DNA from: an uncultured Faecalibacterium sp.
GTDB taxonomy: Bacteria; Bacillota; Clostridia; Oscillospirales; Ruminococcaceae
Direction: 5' to 3'
DNA: 64,000 nucleotides
Assembly: GCA_937907025.1 (NCBI GenBank)
Contig: CALESJ010000006.1
Span: 178,462-242,461, forward strand
The number at the start of each line of letters is the position of its first letter. Positions within the stretch are counted from its first letter, which is position 1. The position numbers and the translations under genes were made by a program. Shown in pieces: positions 51,530 through 59,322 of this stretch. The notes under the pieces are model-generated. The model was not told the DNA's origin, did no database searches, and saw nothing but the letters and a program-made list of their open reading frames with translations.

Positions 51530-53296
51530 TTATTCACTTTCGGTCCCCTGGGACGGCATATTCCATCCCAGATGGTCGGTGTGCAGCCAGGCTTCGGCCG
51601 TTTCGCTACCGGGAGCACCCAAAGCGTCCCGGTACAGGGTCTGGATGGCCGGATTTTCGTGGGAGAAGCGCAGCGCACAGCCTTTATCAATGCTGTACAG
51701 CACCTGTCCGCGGCTCTGGGCCAGCTCCTCATCGTCGGCGCTCTGGGGCTGTCCCCCGCCGCCCGCACAGCCGCCGGGGCAGGCCATGACTTCCACAAAA
51801 TCATAGTGTACGCGGCCGGCGCGCACCGATTCCAGCAGTTTCCGGGTATTGCCCAAGCCGCTGACCACCGCAGTTTTCACGGTACTGCCGCCCAGATCGA
51901 ACTCCGCTTCGGTCCAGCCCGGTGTGCCGTCCGCAGCGCCCCGCACAGCCGTGAAGGCATCCGGCGGCGGGTTCTGCCCATTGACCAGATAGTAGGCGCT
52001 GCGCAGGGCGGCTTCCATGACGCCGCCGGTGGCGCCGAAGATGACACCGGCCCCGCTGTAAGGTCCCAGCAGGGAGTCGAAGGCTTCCTCGGCCATGTGG
52101 TCAGGGTGCAGATGCTCGGCCCGGATCATCCGCACCAGCTCCCGGGTGGTCAGGGCCAGGTCCACGTCCCGCCCGGCCCCGGTGTGCATGGTGGGCAGGG
52201 CACACTCGGCCTTTTTGGCCACGCAGGGCATGATGGACACGCTGAAGATGTGCTCCGGGTCCACCCCGATCTTTTTGGACAGATAATTTTTCACCACGGC
52301 GCCGAACATCTGCTGGGGGCTCTTGGCGGTGGAAAGGCGGGTGGTCATATCCGGGTAATGGCCCTTGAGATACCGCACCCAGCCGGGACAGCAGCTGGTG
52401 AACATGGGCAGTTCCTTGGTGTCCCCCGCCTGGAAACGGTGCAGGAATTCGGTACCCTCCTCCATGATGGTTAAATCAGCGGAGAAGGAGGTATCGAACA
52501 CATAGTCGAAGCCCAGGGCGCGCAGCACCGCCGCCATCCGGTTGACGGTAGCCTTTTCGGGCGGCAGGCCCAGGCTCTCCCCCCAGGCGGCGCGCACCGC
52601 CGGGGCGATCTGCACCACCGTGACCAGATTGGGGTCGGCAATGGCGGCAAAGGCCTTTTCGGTGTCGCTGCGCTCCCGCAGGGCACCGGTGGGACAATGG
52701 GTGATGCACTGGCCGCAAAGCACACAGTCGGATTCCTTGATGCGGCGGTTGTGGCTCACATCCACCCGGGTGCGGCTGCCGGTGCCGGACAGGTCCCACA
52801 CGTTGACCCCCTGCACCTTATCACAGATCTGGATGCAGCGCATGCACTTGATACACTTGTTGGTGTCCCGGTACAGCGGGAAATCCTTGGGCCACTGGGC
52901 ACGAGCACCGGTGACCAGGTCCCGGGGATAGGGGTTTTCCAGGATGCCCAGATCGTTGGCGATGCTCTGCAGATGGCAGTTGCCGCTGCGCAGACAGGTG
53001 GCACAGTGGCAGTCGTGCTGGGACAGGATCAGTTCCACGTTGATCTTGCGGGTGCGGCGTACCCGGGGAGTGTTGGTGCGGATGACCATGCCCTCGAACA
53101 CCGGATTGTTGCAGCTGGGCACCAGGTTGCGTTCCCCTTCGATCTCCACACAGCAGACCCGGCAGGCGCCGATCTCGTTGAGGTGTTTGAGGTAGCACAG
53201 GTGCGGAATATCCACCCCGGCAGCCTTGGCGGCCTCCAGAATGGTGGTATGCTCGGGCACGGCGACGGCCCGGCCGTTGACAGTCACATTTACCAT
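51530..53296 (-). CDS. [FeFe] hydrogenase catalytic subunit
   Basis: A 588-aa enzyme that makes or uses H2. Domains in order: a plant-type 2Fe-2S domain (C34, C45, C48, C62), a His-Cys3 4Fe-4S cluster (H94, C98, C101, C107), a two-cluster ferredoxin domain (C148/151/154/158 and C191/194/197/201), and the H-cluster domain with TSCCPGW (C302), MPCVAKKAE (C358) and EVMACPGGC (C506, C510). This matches HndD/HydA of NAD(P)-linked hydrogenases. The ATG at 53296 overlaps the upstream gene by 7 nt. Maturases HydE/F/G are not in the window. Confidence 0.93.
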   Translation of the reverse strand: MVNVTVNGRAVAVPEHTTILEAAKAAGVDIPHLCYLKHLNEIGACRVCCVEIEGERNLVPSCNNPVFEGMVIRTNTPRVRRTRKINVELILSQHDCHCATCLRSGNCHLQSIANDLGILENPYPRDLVTGARAQWPKDFPLYRDTNKCIKCMRCIQICDKVQGVNVWDLSGTGSRTRVDVSHNRRIKESDCVLCGQCITHCPTGALRERSDTEKAFAAIADPNLVTVVQIAPAVRAAWGESLGLPPEKATVNRMAAVLRALGFDYVFDTSFSADLTIMEEGTEFLHRFQAGDTKELPMFTSCCPGWVRYLKGHYPDMTTRLSTAKSPQQMFGAVVKNYLSKKIGVDPEHIFSVSIMPCVAKKAECALPTMHTGAGRDVDLALTTRELVRMIRAEHLHPDHMAEEAFDSLLGPYSGAGVIFGATGGVMEAALRSAYYLVNGQNPPPDAFTAVRGAADGTPGWTEAEFDLGGSTVKTAVVSGLGNTRKLLESVRAGRVHYDFVEVMACPGGCAGGGGQPQSADDEELAQSRGQVLYSIDKGCALRFSHENPAIQTLYRDALGAPGSETAEAWLHTDHLGWNMPSQGTESE

Positions 53297-55125
53297 TGGG
53301 TCGTCCTCCCTCCCTTGAAGATGCCGTAGCCGAAGTGGTCGCAACGCAGGCAGCGTCCAGCCTCCTGCATGGCTTCCTCCTCGGTCATACCGCAGGTGGC
53401 CAGGGCAAAGTCCGTCCTGGATTCCAGCGGATTGCGGGCTTTGAGCTGGATGCGGCCGCAGGGCGGCGTGTTGGACAGGCGGGCGGGCGGAATTTCCACA
53501 TCGCAGCGGACGGTGTGGGAATAGCCCAGGAAGCTGTCGATGTTGGCAGCACTCACCTTCCCTGCCGCCACCGCCCGGATGACGGTGGCCGGCCCGGTGA
53601 CGGCATCGCCGCCGGCAAACACGTTGGGGGTGCCGGGCACATAGCCGGACAGGTCGGCCTTGAGGGCGCCCCGGCTGGTGCCGATGCCGCCTTTTTCGAA
53701 ATTATCCGATTCGATACGCTGGCCGATAGCAATGATGAGATAATCGCAGGGAATGCGGAACTCCCGCTCGGCGGCATCCCGGGGACCCGGGCGGCCGTCA
53801 CGGCCGTATCCGCCGATGATCTGGGGCTTGGTCCACAGGGCGGCCACCTTGCCTTCCTCGTCGGCTTCAATGCGGTGGGGCGCCTGCAGGGGCAGGATCT
53901 GGCAGCCTTCGGCCTGGGCATCGGCAATTTCTTCGGGCAGGGCGGTCATATCGTCCAGACGGCGACGGTAGACGCAGGTCACGCTCTCGGCTCCCAGGCG
54001 GATGGCCGTGCGGGTGGCATCCATACTCACGTTGCCGCCGCCGATGACCACCACGCGCTTGCCGGTGAAGTCCAGGGGATGGCCCTCGCCGCAGTTGCGC
54101 AGGAACTCCACGGCCGAAAGAACGTTCTTGCTGTCCTCCCCGGGCAGACCCAGTTTCTTGTCCGCGTGGGCGCCGATGGCCACATACAGGGCATCGTAGT
54201 CCTGCCGCAGCTGGTCCACCTGGATGTCGGTGCCGATGCACACGCCGGTGCGCACCTCCACCCCGGTTTTCAGGATATAGTCAATGTCTTTTTGCAGCAC
54301 GTCCGGCGGCAGGCGGTAATCAGGGATACCATAACGCAGCATGCCGCCCAGGCGGTCCCGCTGTTCAAACACGGTGACGCTGTGGCCCATGAGCTGCAGA
54401 TAATAGGCAGCCGTCAGGCCGCTGGGGCCGCCGCCCACCACCGCAATGTGCTTGCCGGTGGCTTCAGCGGGGGCCGGGGGATTTTCGTCCCCGCAGTGGT
54501 CCACCGCATACCGTTTGATGCCGCAGATGTTGATGGCGTCGTCCACCAGACGGCGGCGGCACTGTTTTTCGCAGGGGTGCTCACACACATAAGCGCAGGA
54601 GTACGGGAAAGGATTGTCCTTGCGGATGAGGTCCACCGCATCCTGGAAACGGCCTTCCCGCACCAGGGCAATGTATCCGGGAATGTCCACATGGGCCGGG
54701 CAGACAGTGACGCAGGGCACCGGCTGTTTGAGGGAGCAGATGCAGCGGCCTTCTTTGGCGTGGAGCTCGTAATCTTCCCGGAAGCCCCGCACCCCTTCCA
54801 GAACCATAGCGGCGGCTTCGTAGCCGATGGCGCAGTCGGCGGAATCCGCAATGGCGGCCGCCGTGGACTCAATGAGGTCGATGGTGCCTTCGGGGGCGGT
54901 CTGGTCCAGCACGCTCTCGATGAGTGTTTCCAGCTGGGACAGACCAATGCGGCAGGGCACGCACTTGCCGCAGGTCTGGGCATGGCACAGGCGCAGGAAA
55001 TTCAGCGCCAGGTCCACCGGGCAAAGGCCCGGCGGGTTAGCGGCCACGCGGTGCCCCATATCGCGGCAGAGGTCCTGTACGACCTGCTGGGCGCGGTCCG
55101 GGGTTTCAATGGACAGTCTTCGCAT
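53290..55125 (-). CDS. NuoF-tail/GltD-like fusion oxidoreductase, hydrogenase partner
   Basis: A 611-aa protein of two joined parts. Residues about 1-125 match only the C-terminal Fe-S domain of NuoF/HydB (CGKCVPCRIGL: C52, C55, C58, with C98 as a possible fourth ligand), without the FMN/NADH domain. Residues about 128-600 match GltD-type diaphorases: a double Cys-cluster region (CPAHVDIPG; CEHPCEKQC), FAD site VVGGGPSGLTAAY, NAD(P) site VVVIGGGNVSMDATRT, and GGDAVTGPATVIRA. A CLRC motif lies near the C-terminus. It directly precedes the hydrogenase gene, so it likely passes electrons between NAD(P)H and the hydrogenase. No HydC/NuoE is adjacent. Confidence 0.85.
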   Translation of the reverse strand: MRRLSIETPDRAQQVVQDLCRDMGHRVAANPPGLCPVDLALNFLRLCHAQTCGKCVPCRIGLSQLETLIESVLDQTAPEGTIDLIESTAAAIADSADCAIGYEAAAMVLEGVRGFREDYELHAKEGRCICSLKQPVPCVTVCPAHVDIPGYIALVREGRFQDAVDLIRKDNPFPYSCAYVCEHPCEKQCRRRLVDDAINICGIKRYAVDHCGDENPPAPAEATGKHIAVVGGGPSGLTAAYYLQLMGHSVTVFEQRDRLGGMLRYGIPDYRLPPDVLQKDIDYILKTGVEVRTGVCIGTDIQVDQLRQDYDALYVAIGAHADKKLGLPGEDSKNVLSAVEFLRNCGEGHPLDFTGKRVVVIGGGNVSMDATRTAIRLGAESVTCVYRRRLDDMTALPEEIADAQAEGCQILPLQAPHRIEADEEGKVAALWTKPQIIGGYGRDGRPGPRDAAEREFRIPCDYLIIAIGQRIESDNFEKGGIGTSRGALKADLSGYVPGTPNVFAGGDAVTGPATVIRAVAAGKVSAANIDSFLGYSHTVRCDVEIPPARLSNTPPCGRIQLKARNPLESRTDFALATCGMTEEEAMQEAGRCLRCDHFGYGIFKGGRTTQW

Positions 55126-55217
55126 AAATAAGATCCTCCGTTGGGGGCCGGAGGACCGTTTCCCCCGGCAGCTGGTTCCAAAAGGCGGCCGCTCTTGGCC
55201 GTCGTCACGCTGTTTCC

Positions 55218-55246
55218 AGTATAGGGGATTTTGTCAAATAGTTCAA
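55218..55246 (-). promoter_or_regulatory. Predicted sigma-A promoter of the hydrogenase operon
   Basis: Minus strand TTGAAC (55241-55246), 17-nt spacer, TATACT (55218-55223), about 93 bp before the fusion gene. The AT-rich stretch upstream holds an AACATGTT palindrome (55256-55263), where a redox regulator could bind; this is a guess. Confidence 0.6.
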
Positions 55247-55325
55247 TAATTTTTTAACATGTTCATAATTATTTTGCATTATGCAATATTGAATTGCAGT
55301 TTTTCCCGCTTGCCGGGCAAGAAAA

Positions 55326-55367
55326 AAGCGGCACCCACAGCGCCTTTTCCGCTGTGCAATACCGCTT
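55326..55367 (-). terminator. Terminator after the 88-aa membrane protein
   Basis: An imperfect long stem (AAGCGG 55326-55331 with CCGCTT 55362-55367 and an inner CACAGCG/CGCTGTG helix); on the minus strand TTTTTTC follows. Confidence 0.75.
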
Positions 55368-55394
55368 TCCTATTTTAATAAAAAGCAACCTCGT

Positions 55395-55661
55395 TTACTC
55401 CGCATTCTTCGGGTTTTCTTCTGCCCGGGCCAGTTCTTCCTCCCGCCGGGCCTGGACCACCACATGCAGGAACTTGCTCATCAACGGCACATAGGTAGAC
55501 ACCAGCACCACCACCGCCGCAAATCCAATCTGACGCCGACGGCTGCGTGGCACCGCCAGGCCCAGGAGTACCCCCACAGCACACAGACAGAACTTGACCA
55601 GCGCCAGGTCCTTCCAGCTGCTCTGCTGCAGATACCGGTCCGCATAGGCAAACAATTTCAT
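55395..55661 (-). CDS. Small two-helix membrane protein
   Basis: An 88-aa product with two membrane segments (about residues 21-37 and 44-62) and a charged C-terminal tail. The start (ADRYLQQSSWKDLALVKFCL) and the VSTYVPLMSKFL stretch resemble a small protein common in Lachnospiraceae and Oscillospiraceae that databases often call a permease; no reaction is known to me. The ATG has AAGGAGG upstream, a promoter at 55738-55766 and a terminator at 55326-55367. Confidence 0.75.
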   Translation of the reverse strand: MKLFAYADRYLQQSSWKDLALVKFCLCAVGVLLGLAVPRSRRRQIGFAAVVVLVSTYVPLMSKFLHVVVQARREEELARAEENPKNAE

Positions 55662-55737
55662 CGGTCAGCCCTCCTTAGGCACGGTATACCGCGCGTGTTC
55701 CCTGTATCCGTTTGGGGCAGGGGTTTATGTTGGTTTC

Positions 55738-55766
55738 AGTGTAGCACACCGAACCGCCGGGTGCAA
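55738..55766 (-). promoter_or_regulatory. Predicted sigma-A promoter of the 88-aa protein gene
   Basis: Minus strand TTGCAC (55761-55766), 17-nt spacer, TACACT (55738-55743), about 77 bp before the start. Confidence 0.6.
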
Positions 55767-55781
55767 TCTCCCGATCAAAAC

Positions 55782-55951
55782 AAAAAAAGGTTTCCCATTT
55801 CTGGGAAACCTTGGTGCGCCGGAAGGGGCCCCTCTACCCGCGCTCTTTCCCACAGTCCACCGGACTGTGGGAACCGGCCGGGACGTAATCGGCCGGACGA
55901 GCTGTTCGAGTCCCTTCCGGGTCAAACCGGCTGCCTTCCGGATTATAGCAA
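55782..55951 (-). repeat. Tandem 170-bp repeat, copy 1
   Basis: First of two nearly identical units (two substitutions between copies, plus one base in the A-run). Read on the minus strand, each has TGCTATAAT (extended -10, 55942-55950 area), a hairpin-rich body (a 12-bp stem TTCCCACAGTCC/GGACTGTGGGAA and a CCGGCC/GGCCGG stem), then the last 16 nt of the tRNA-Arg (ending GCGCACCA) and a terminator hairpin (55789-55810) with a T7 run. CCGGAAGGG (55819-55827) also pairs with CCCTTCCGG (55912-55920), which would fold the unit into a rod. It may encode a short RNA or be an integration scar. The open frame running through the repeats is not a plausible protein. Confidence 0.85.
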
Positions 55952-56122
55952 CAAAAAAGGTTTCCCATTTCTGGGAAACCTTGGTGCGCCGGAAGGGCCC
56001 CCTCTGCCCGCGCTCTTTCCCACAGTCCACCGGACTGTGGGAACCGGCCGGGACGTAATCGGCCGGACGAGCTGTTCGAGTCCCTTCCGGGTCAAACCGG
56101 CTGCCTTCCGGATTATAGCAAT
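55952..56122 (-). repeat. Tandem 170-bp repeat, copy 2
   Basis: Second unit, about 99 percent identical to the copy at 55782-55951. It contains its own terminator hairpin (55959-55980), tRNA-Arg 3' tail and TATAAT (minus strand, 56112-56117). A third, partial copy (56123-56168: terminator hairpin plus tRNA tail) runs into the tRNA-Arg fragment, which shows that the repeat unit was built from the end of that tRNA gene. Confidence 0.85.
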
Positions 56123-56152
56123 AAAAAAAGGTTTCCCATTTCTGGGAAACCT

Positions 56153-56210
56153 TGGTGCGCCGGAAGGGACTCGAACCCCCGACCTTCTGATTCGTAGTCA
56201 GAACACTCAT
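56153..56210 (-). pseudogene. 3' fragment of tRNA-Arg(ACG), integration (att) site
   Basis: Read on the minus strand, the anticodon arm TGACTACGAATCA (anticodon ACG), variable region, T arm GGTTCGAGTCCC and acceptor 3' strand ending GCGCACCA are intact. The 5' half is not: upstream sequence gives no D arm and only about four base pairs in the acceptor stem. The terminator hairpin follows directly (56130-56151). This is the expected left junction of an element that integrated into the 3' end of a tRNA gene; the full tRNA-Arg should be at the element's right end, outside the window. The exact crossover cannot be fixed. Confidence 0.7.
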
Positions 56211-56233
56211 TTGCATGACAGCGGCACGCCCTG

Positions 56234-56275
56234 TAAAATTTAATACCGACACCCGGATGTCGATATTAAATTTTA
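56234..56275. repeat. Long inverted repeat before the integrase gene
   Basis: TAAAATTTAATA (from 56234) and TATTAAATTTTA (to 56275) are perfect 12-nt arms, extended inward by CGACA/TGTCG after one mismatch. It ends 2 bp before the AAGGAGA of the integrase. It could be a recombinase arm site, an operator, or a structure masking the ribosome-binding site. Confidence 0.7.
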
Positions 56276-56291
56276 TAAGGAGAGCGAAAAA

Positions 56292-57299
56292 ATGCGTATC
56301 TGCAAAAAATGTACACGAGATGTTGGGACTTACCTCTTTTGCCCGCACTGCGGCACAAACCAAAGCACTTCCAGTTTGACGCTGGGGCAAGTATATTCGG
56401 ATTGGAGCGCACTGTATTACAGAAAAATCGGCAAAAAGACAAGAGAAGGTTATGAAAATGCCTGGAAAACCTTGCGAATGTTAGAGCATCTGGAAATGCT
56501 GGACATCACTGTGCATGACTACCAGGCCGCCATGGATAAGCTAACCCGCAAAAGTAGATCCCTGCAAAACAAACTGCTGCTCTTAATTGGGCAGTTATGT
56601 AACTATGCTACGGAAGTACACCGCATGGAGGTAGTCAAACCTTCCTCGTATCTCGTGCTTGATGGCATAGAATCCAAAAGCCGTGAAATTTTTTCGGACG
56701 AAGAAATCTCGCGGCTCTTTTTTTATGCGAATCAAAATGAAAAATTTTCTTGTACCGCAAGGGAAGTGCTTCTTTTGGTATTCACCGGCCTTCGCCCCGA
56801 AGAATTTTTCTCGATACAAAAAGAGGATATAAGCCTGGAGGATTGCTACATCTTTAGTGCTGGCAGCAAAACCGGCGCTGGCAGGAATCGGCTTATCCCC
56901 TTAATCTCGCAGGTCATCCCTTATGCAACGTGGTTTTTCTACAGCAGCAAAGGGATGTACTTGATCACAAGCCCCCAAGGCTGTCGCGTAAGGATCGACA
57001 ACTGGCGCAATCGACGCTTTTACCCTCTTATGAGGGAATTGGGGTTCGCCCAGCCAGATAACCCTCGCAGGCTGGTGCCGTATTCCTGCCGCCACACATA
57101 CGCTTCTCTGGCCGACCGGGCCGAGGTGGACAAGGATGCCCTTATAAAGATGATCGGTCACGCAAGCTACAAATTCACCAAACGGACCTACATCCACGAG
57201 AATTTGCCCCAGTTCGCGGCAGAAATCAAAAAGCTGGAGCAACTGGTACAAAATGAACTAATTACAGAAAGAAACAGAAAGGAAGGTTTATCATGGTAA
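56292..57299 (+). CDS. Tyrosine recombinase / integrase of a mobile element
   Basis: A 335-aa phage-type integrase. It starts with a four-cysteine zinc ribbon (C4, C7, C17, C20), followed by a SAM-like core-binding domain (about 28-115) and the catalytic domain: R168 in TGLRPEE, CRHTYAS with R267 (the usual first His of H-x-x-R is Tyr264), H290 in IGHAS and the nucleophile Y300. Position next to a truncated tRNA-Arg fits integration into that tRNA. AAGGAGA lies 9 nt upstream of the ATG. Its stop overlaps the next gene by 7 nt. Lower GC than the chromosome part supports transfer. Confidence 0.93.
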   Translation: MRICKKCTRDVGTYLFCPHCGTNQSTSSLTLGQVYSDWSALYYRKIGKKTREGYENAWKTLRMLEHLEMLDITVHDYQAAMDKLTRKSRSLQNKLLLLIGQLCNYATEVHRMEVVKPSSYLVLDGIESKSREIFSDEEISRLFFYANQNEKFSCTAREVLLLVFTGLRPEEFFSIQKEDISLEDCYIFSAGSKTGAGRNRLIPLISQVIPYATWFFYSSKGMYLITSPQGCRVRIDNWRNRRFYPLMRELGFAQPDNPRRLVPYSCRHTYASLADRAEVDKDALIKMIGHASYKFTKRTYIHENLPQFAAEIKKLEQLVQNELITERNRKEGLSW

Positions 57300-58474
57300 T
57301 CGTCGTTGGCCCGGCTGAAACTGCTGAGAGTGTCCGGGAATTAAACTTTCGACACGAATTTGAAATCGAGGAAATACACGGAAGCGGCGTGTCCACTGTC
57401 CTGCATCAGCTGGAGCAGGGCGCGGAGCACATCACGCATCTGGTATATGATGTCCGAATCATTGGCAATATTGACGCTTCGCTGGCGCTGTTGGATCGCC
57501 TCTGCAAGACTATCCCCGGAATTTCCGAAAAAACAATCGTTGTCGCCGCGAACCTGGGTGAAAACAGCCCTTTCCTGCGGGACATCTGCGAATTGGTCCC
57601 GCAGGATCACGTCGTACAAGACCCCGCTGCAGAACTGAAGCGGGTACTCAACACGATGCTCTGCGCAGATGGTATCATTCGGGCCGAGGCCGAGCCGGAA
57701 CCCCAGGAAGCGCCTGTGGCCGCTGCGGCGGAGCCTGTGCCGGAACCACAGGAGCCGCCCCCTCCGCCCGCCCCGATTGAAGTGACGCCGCCTTCCCAGG
57801 TGGGACGGACAGCCGCCCAGGCCCAGTTGGTACTGCCCAAACCCAAAATCGAGCGCAGCGCCACCTGCATCGCGGTGGCCGGGGCCGGGCATCGGATCGG
57901 CGCGACCACCCAGGCCATGCAGATATGCCTGTACGTCAAGGCACTGGGCTATAAGGCAGCCGTCATTGAGATGGCAGCCAGCGCGCTGACCGGCTACACG
58001 CAGATCAGCGACGAGGCGGTGCTCTTTGACGAGCATCACTTCCGGGTTGAGGGTACGGACATCTACAACGACCGTACCTGTATCCTGGACGGCAAGAGCC
58101 AGTACGACTACCTGATACTGGACTATGGATGCTTTTCGGACCTGACCGAGCCAGCCGACTATCTACGCAACGACATTCTCGTCGCGGTCTGCGGGGCCAA
58201 GCCCTCGGAAGTAGAGTTGGCAGCAGATGTGCTGCGGGTGGACAACGGCACCATCCACTACATTTTTTCCTTTGTACCGCAAAGGGATCGTCCTGATGTG
58301 TTGGCGTCCATGGAGCAGTATGGTGAGCGCACCTACTTCGCAGACTGGACGCCGGACTACTTCCTGTATTCCGGCAACGATAACCTGTATGGAAAAATCA
58401 CCGGGCAGATACAGGGAAATAAAACAGTACAGAAAAAAGAGCACAAGCACAAGTGGTTTTGGAGGAGAAAATGA
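57293..58474 (+). CDS. TadZ/CpaE-like ATPase of the mobile element
   Basis: A 393-aa protein. Residues 1-125 have a receiver-like pattern, residues 130-185 are a Pro/Glu/Ala-rich linker, and residues from about 190 form a ParA/MinD-like ATPase domain with a deviant Walker A (AGAGHRIGATTQA, no lysine), as in TadZ/CpaE. Related proteins localise secretion or pilus machinery; in elements of this kind the role is not known to me. It is translationally coupled to the integrase (7-nt overlap) and to the next gene (ATGA overlap). Confidence 0.75.
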   Translation: MVIVVGPAETAESVRELNFRHEFEIEEIHGSGVSTVLHQLEQGAEHITHLVYDVRIIGNIDASLALLDRLCKTIPGISEKTIVVAANLGENSPFLRDICELVPQDHVVQDPAAELKRVLNTMLCADGIIRAEAEPEPQEAPVAAAAEPVPEPQEPPPPPAPIEVTPPSQVGRTAAQAQLVLPKPKIERSATCIAVAGAGHRIGATTQAMQICLYVKALGYKAAVIEMAASALTGYTQISDEAVLFDEHHFRVEGTDIYNDRTCILDGKSQYDYLILDYGCFSDLTEPADYLRNDILVAVCGAKPSEVELAADVLRVDNGTIHYIFSFVPQRDRPDVLASMEQYGERTYFADWTPDYFLYSGNDNLYGKITGQIQGNKTVQKKEHKHKWFWRRK

Positions 58475-58782
58475 AAACAGGTGCAAAGAAGAAACCCATG
58501 CTTATGGCAGCCATCAAAGAGGAGCAGCAGCAGGCACAGTTGAGGGAAGCCTATGGTATTACGGAAAAGGTCAAGGTTGTCGAGAAAAAATCCCGGACCG
58601 CGCAGATGCTCCGCGTACTGATCAACGCCGCGTTTGTGGTCGTGCGGTGCGCGGCGCTACTTGCAATCGCCGGGCTGGCCATCATCGGGCTGGCAACGCT
58701 GATCTATCCCAATATGCGGGCTGCGGCGCTGGAAACGTGGCAGGAGATCGTGCTACAGCTTGCTGATTTCCTTTGCAAATAA
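58471..58782 (+). CDS. Small membrane protein of the mobile element
   Basis: A 103-aa product with a basic, charged N-terminus (about 45 residues), a membrane segment (about 48-75, LINAAFVVVRCAALLAIAG start) and a short amphipathic end. GGAGGAG lies directly upstream of the ATG at 58471, which overlaps the stop of the TadZ-like gene. It may anchor the ATPase to the membrane; this is inferred from coupling only. Confidence 0.65.
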   Translation: MKTGAKKKPMLMAAIKEEQQQAQLREAYGITEKVKVVEKKSRTAQMLRVLINAAFVVVRCAALLAIAGLAIIGLATLIYPNMRAAALETWQEIVLQLADFLCK

Positions 58783-58817
58783 GAAGCAAAAATATAGCGT
58801 TTCAACATTATAAATCG

Positions 58818-58838
58818 GTTGTGCCTAATAGGCACAAC
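58818..58838 (+). repeat. Short perfect hairpin
   Basis: GTTGTGCCT and AGGCACAAC (9-bp stem, AAT loop) without a T-run, about 35 bp before the next start. It could be an mRNA processing or stability element. Confidence 0.5.
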
Positions 58839-58873
58839 TCCACAATAAGACAGGAAAAGTGAGGTAAAAAACT

Positions 58874-59281
58874 ATGACTATCCCTATGTACAAGATCGAA
58901 CGTACCACTATCAAGATGAACCCTGATCACGGCTGCCGGTACAAAGAACTTGCTGGCGCATTGAACGAGCGCCAGCGGTCTGACCGAAGCTATCTGGCTG
59001 CTTGCTACCTTTTGTCCGCTGACGAAGATATCTTCGATATCGCTAAACCGTATGTGTCGTTTGATGGTATCAACTTTGCGGCCATCCGCATGCGCGTAAA
59101 AAAGCGCTTTGGTACTTACAACGAGTATACCGCGATTGAAGTGGGATACAGCCTGTTTACCTGGCGGGATTGCAAGGTGAATCCTCACGAGATGGCTCAA
59201 AGCGGGCCTTTCTGGCTGCCGCTGATCTGCAACGCGCTGCTCATTCAGGGCAACGCCGCCGATGCGGAAGTACAGGAATGA
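58874..59281 (+). CDS. Conserved-type hypothetical protein of the mobile element
   Basis: A 135-aa soluble protein (MTIPMYKIERTTIK start) with no signal peptide or membrane segment. The middle part (SYLAACYLLSADEDIFDIAKPYVSF, split at residue 45) is regular alpha/beta sequence. GTGAGG lies upstream of the ATG. I do not recognise a named family. It lies just before parA and has normal codon use for the element. Confidence 0.6.
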   Translation: MTIPMYKIERTTIKMNPDHGCRYKELAGALNERQRSDRSYLAACYLLSADEDIFDIAKPYVSFDGINFAAIRMRVKKRFGTYNEYTAIEVGYSLFTWRDCKVNPHEMAQSGPFWLPLICNALLIQGNAADAEVQE

Positions 59282-59322
59282 AAGATATAAAATACAAAAA
59301 GATTCAGGAAGGAGTTTCCACT

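Noticed and set aside
55782..56168. CRISPR array.
   Set aside because: The repeats are 170 bp, contiguous, and carry tRNA and terminator sequence, with no short repeat-spacer pattern and no cas genes.
56153..56229. A complete tRNA-Arg gene.
   Set aside because: The 5' 20-25 nt do not form a D arm and only about four acceptor pairs are possible, so it is better read as a truncated gene at an integration junction.
55725..56390. A 221-codon minus-strand frame with an internal repeat.
   Set aside because: It only reads through the tandem 170-bp units, terminator hairpins and tRNA fragment; the apparent repeated protein is a by-product of the DNA repeats.
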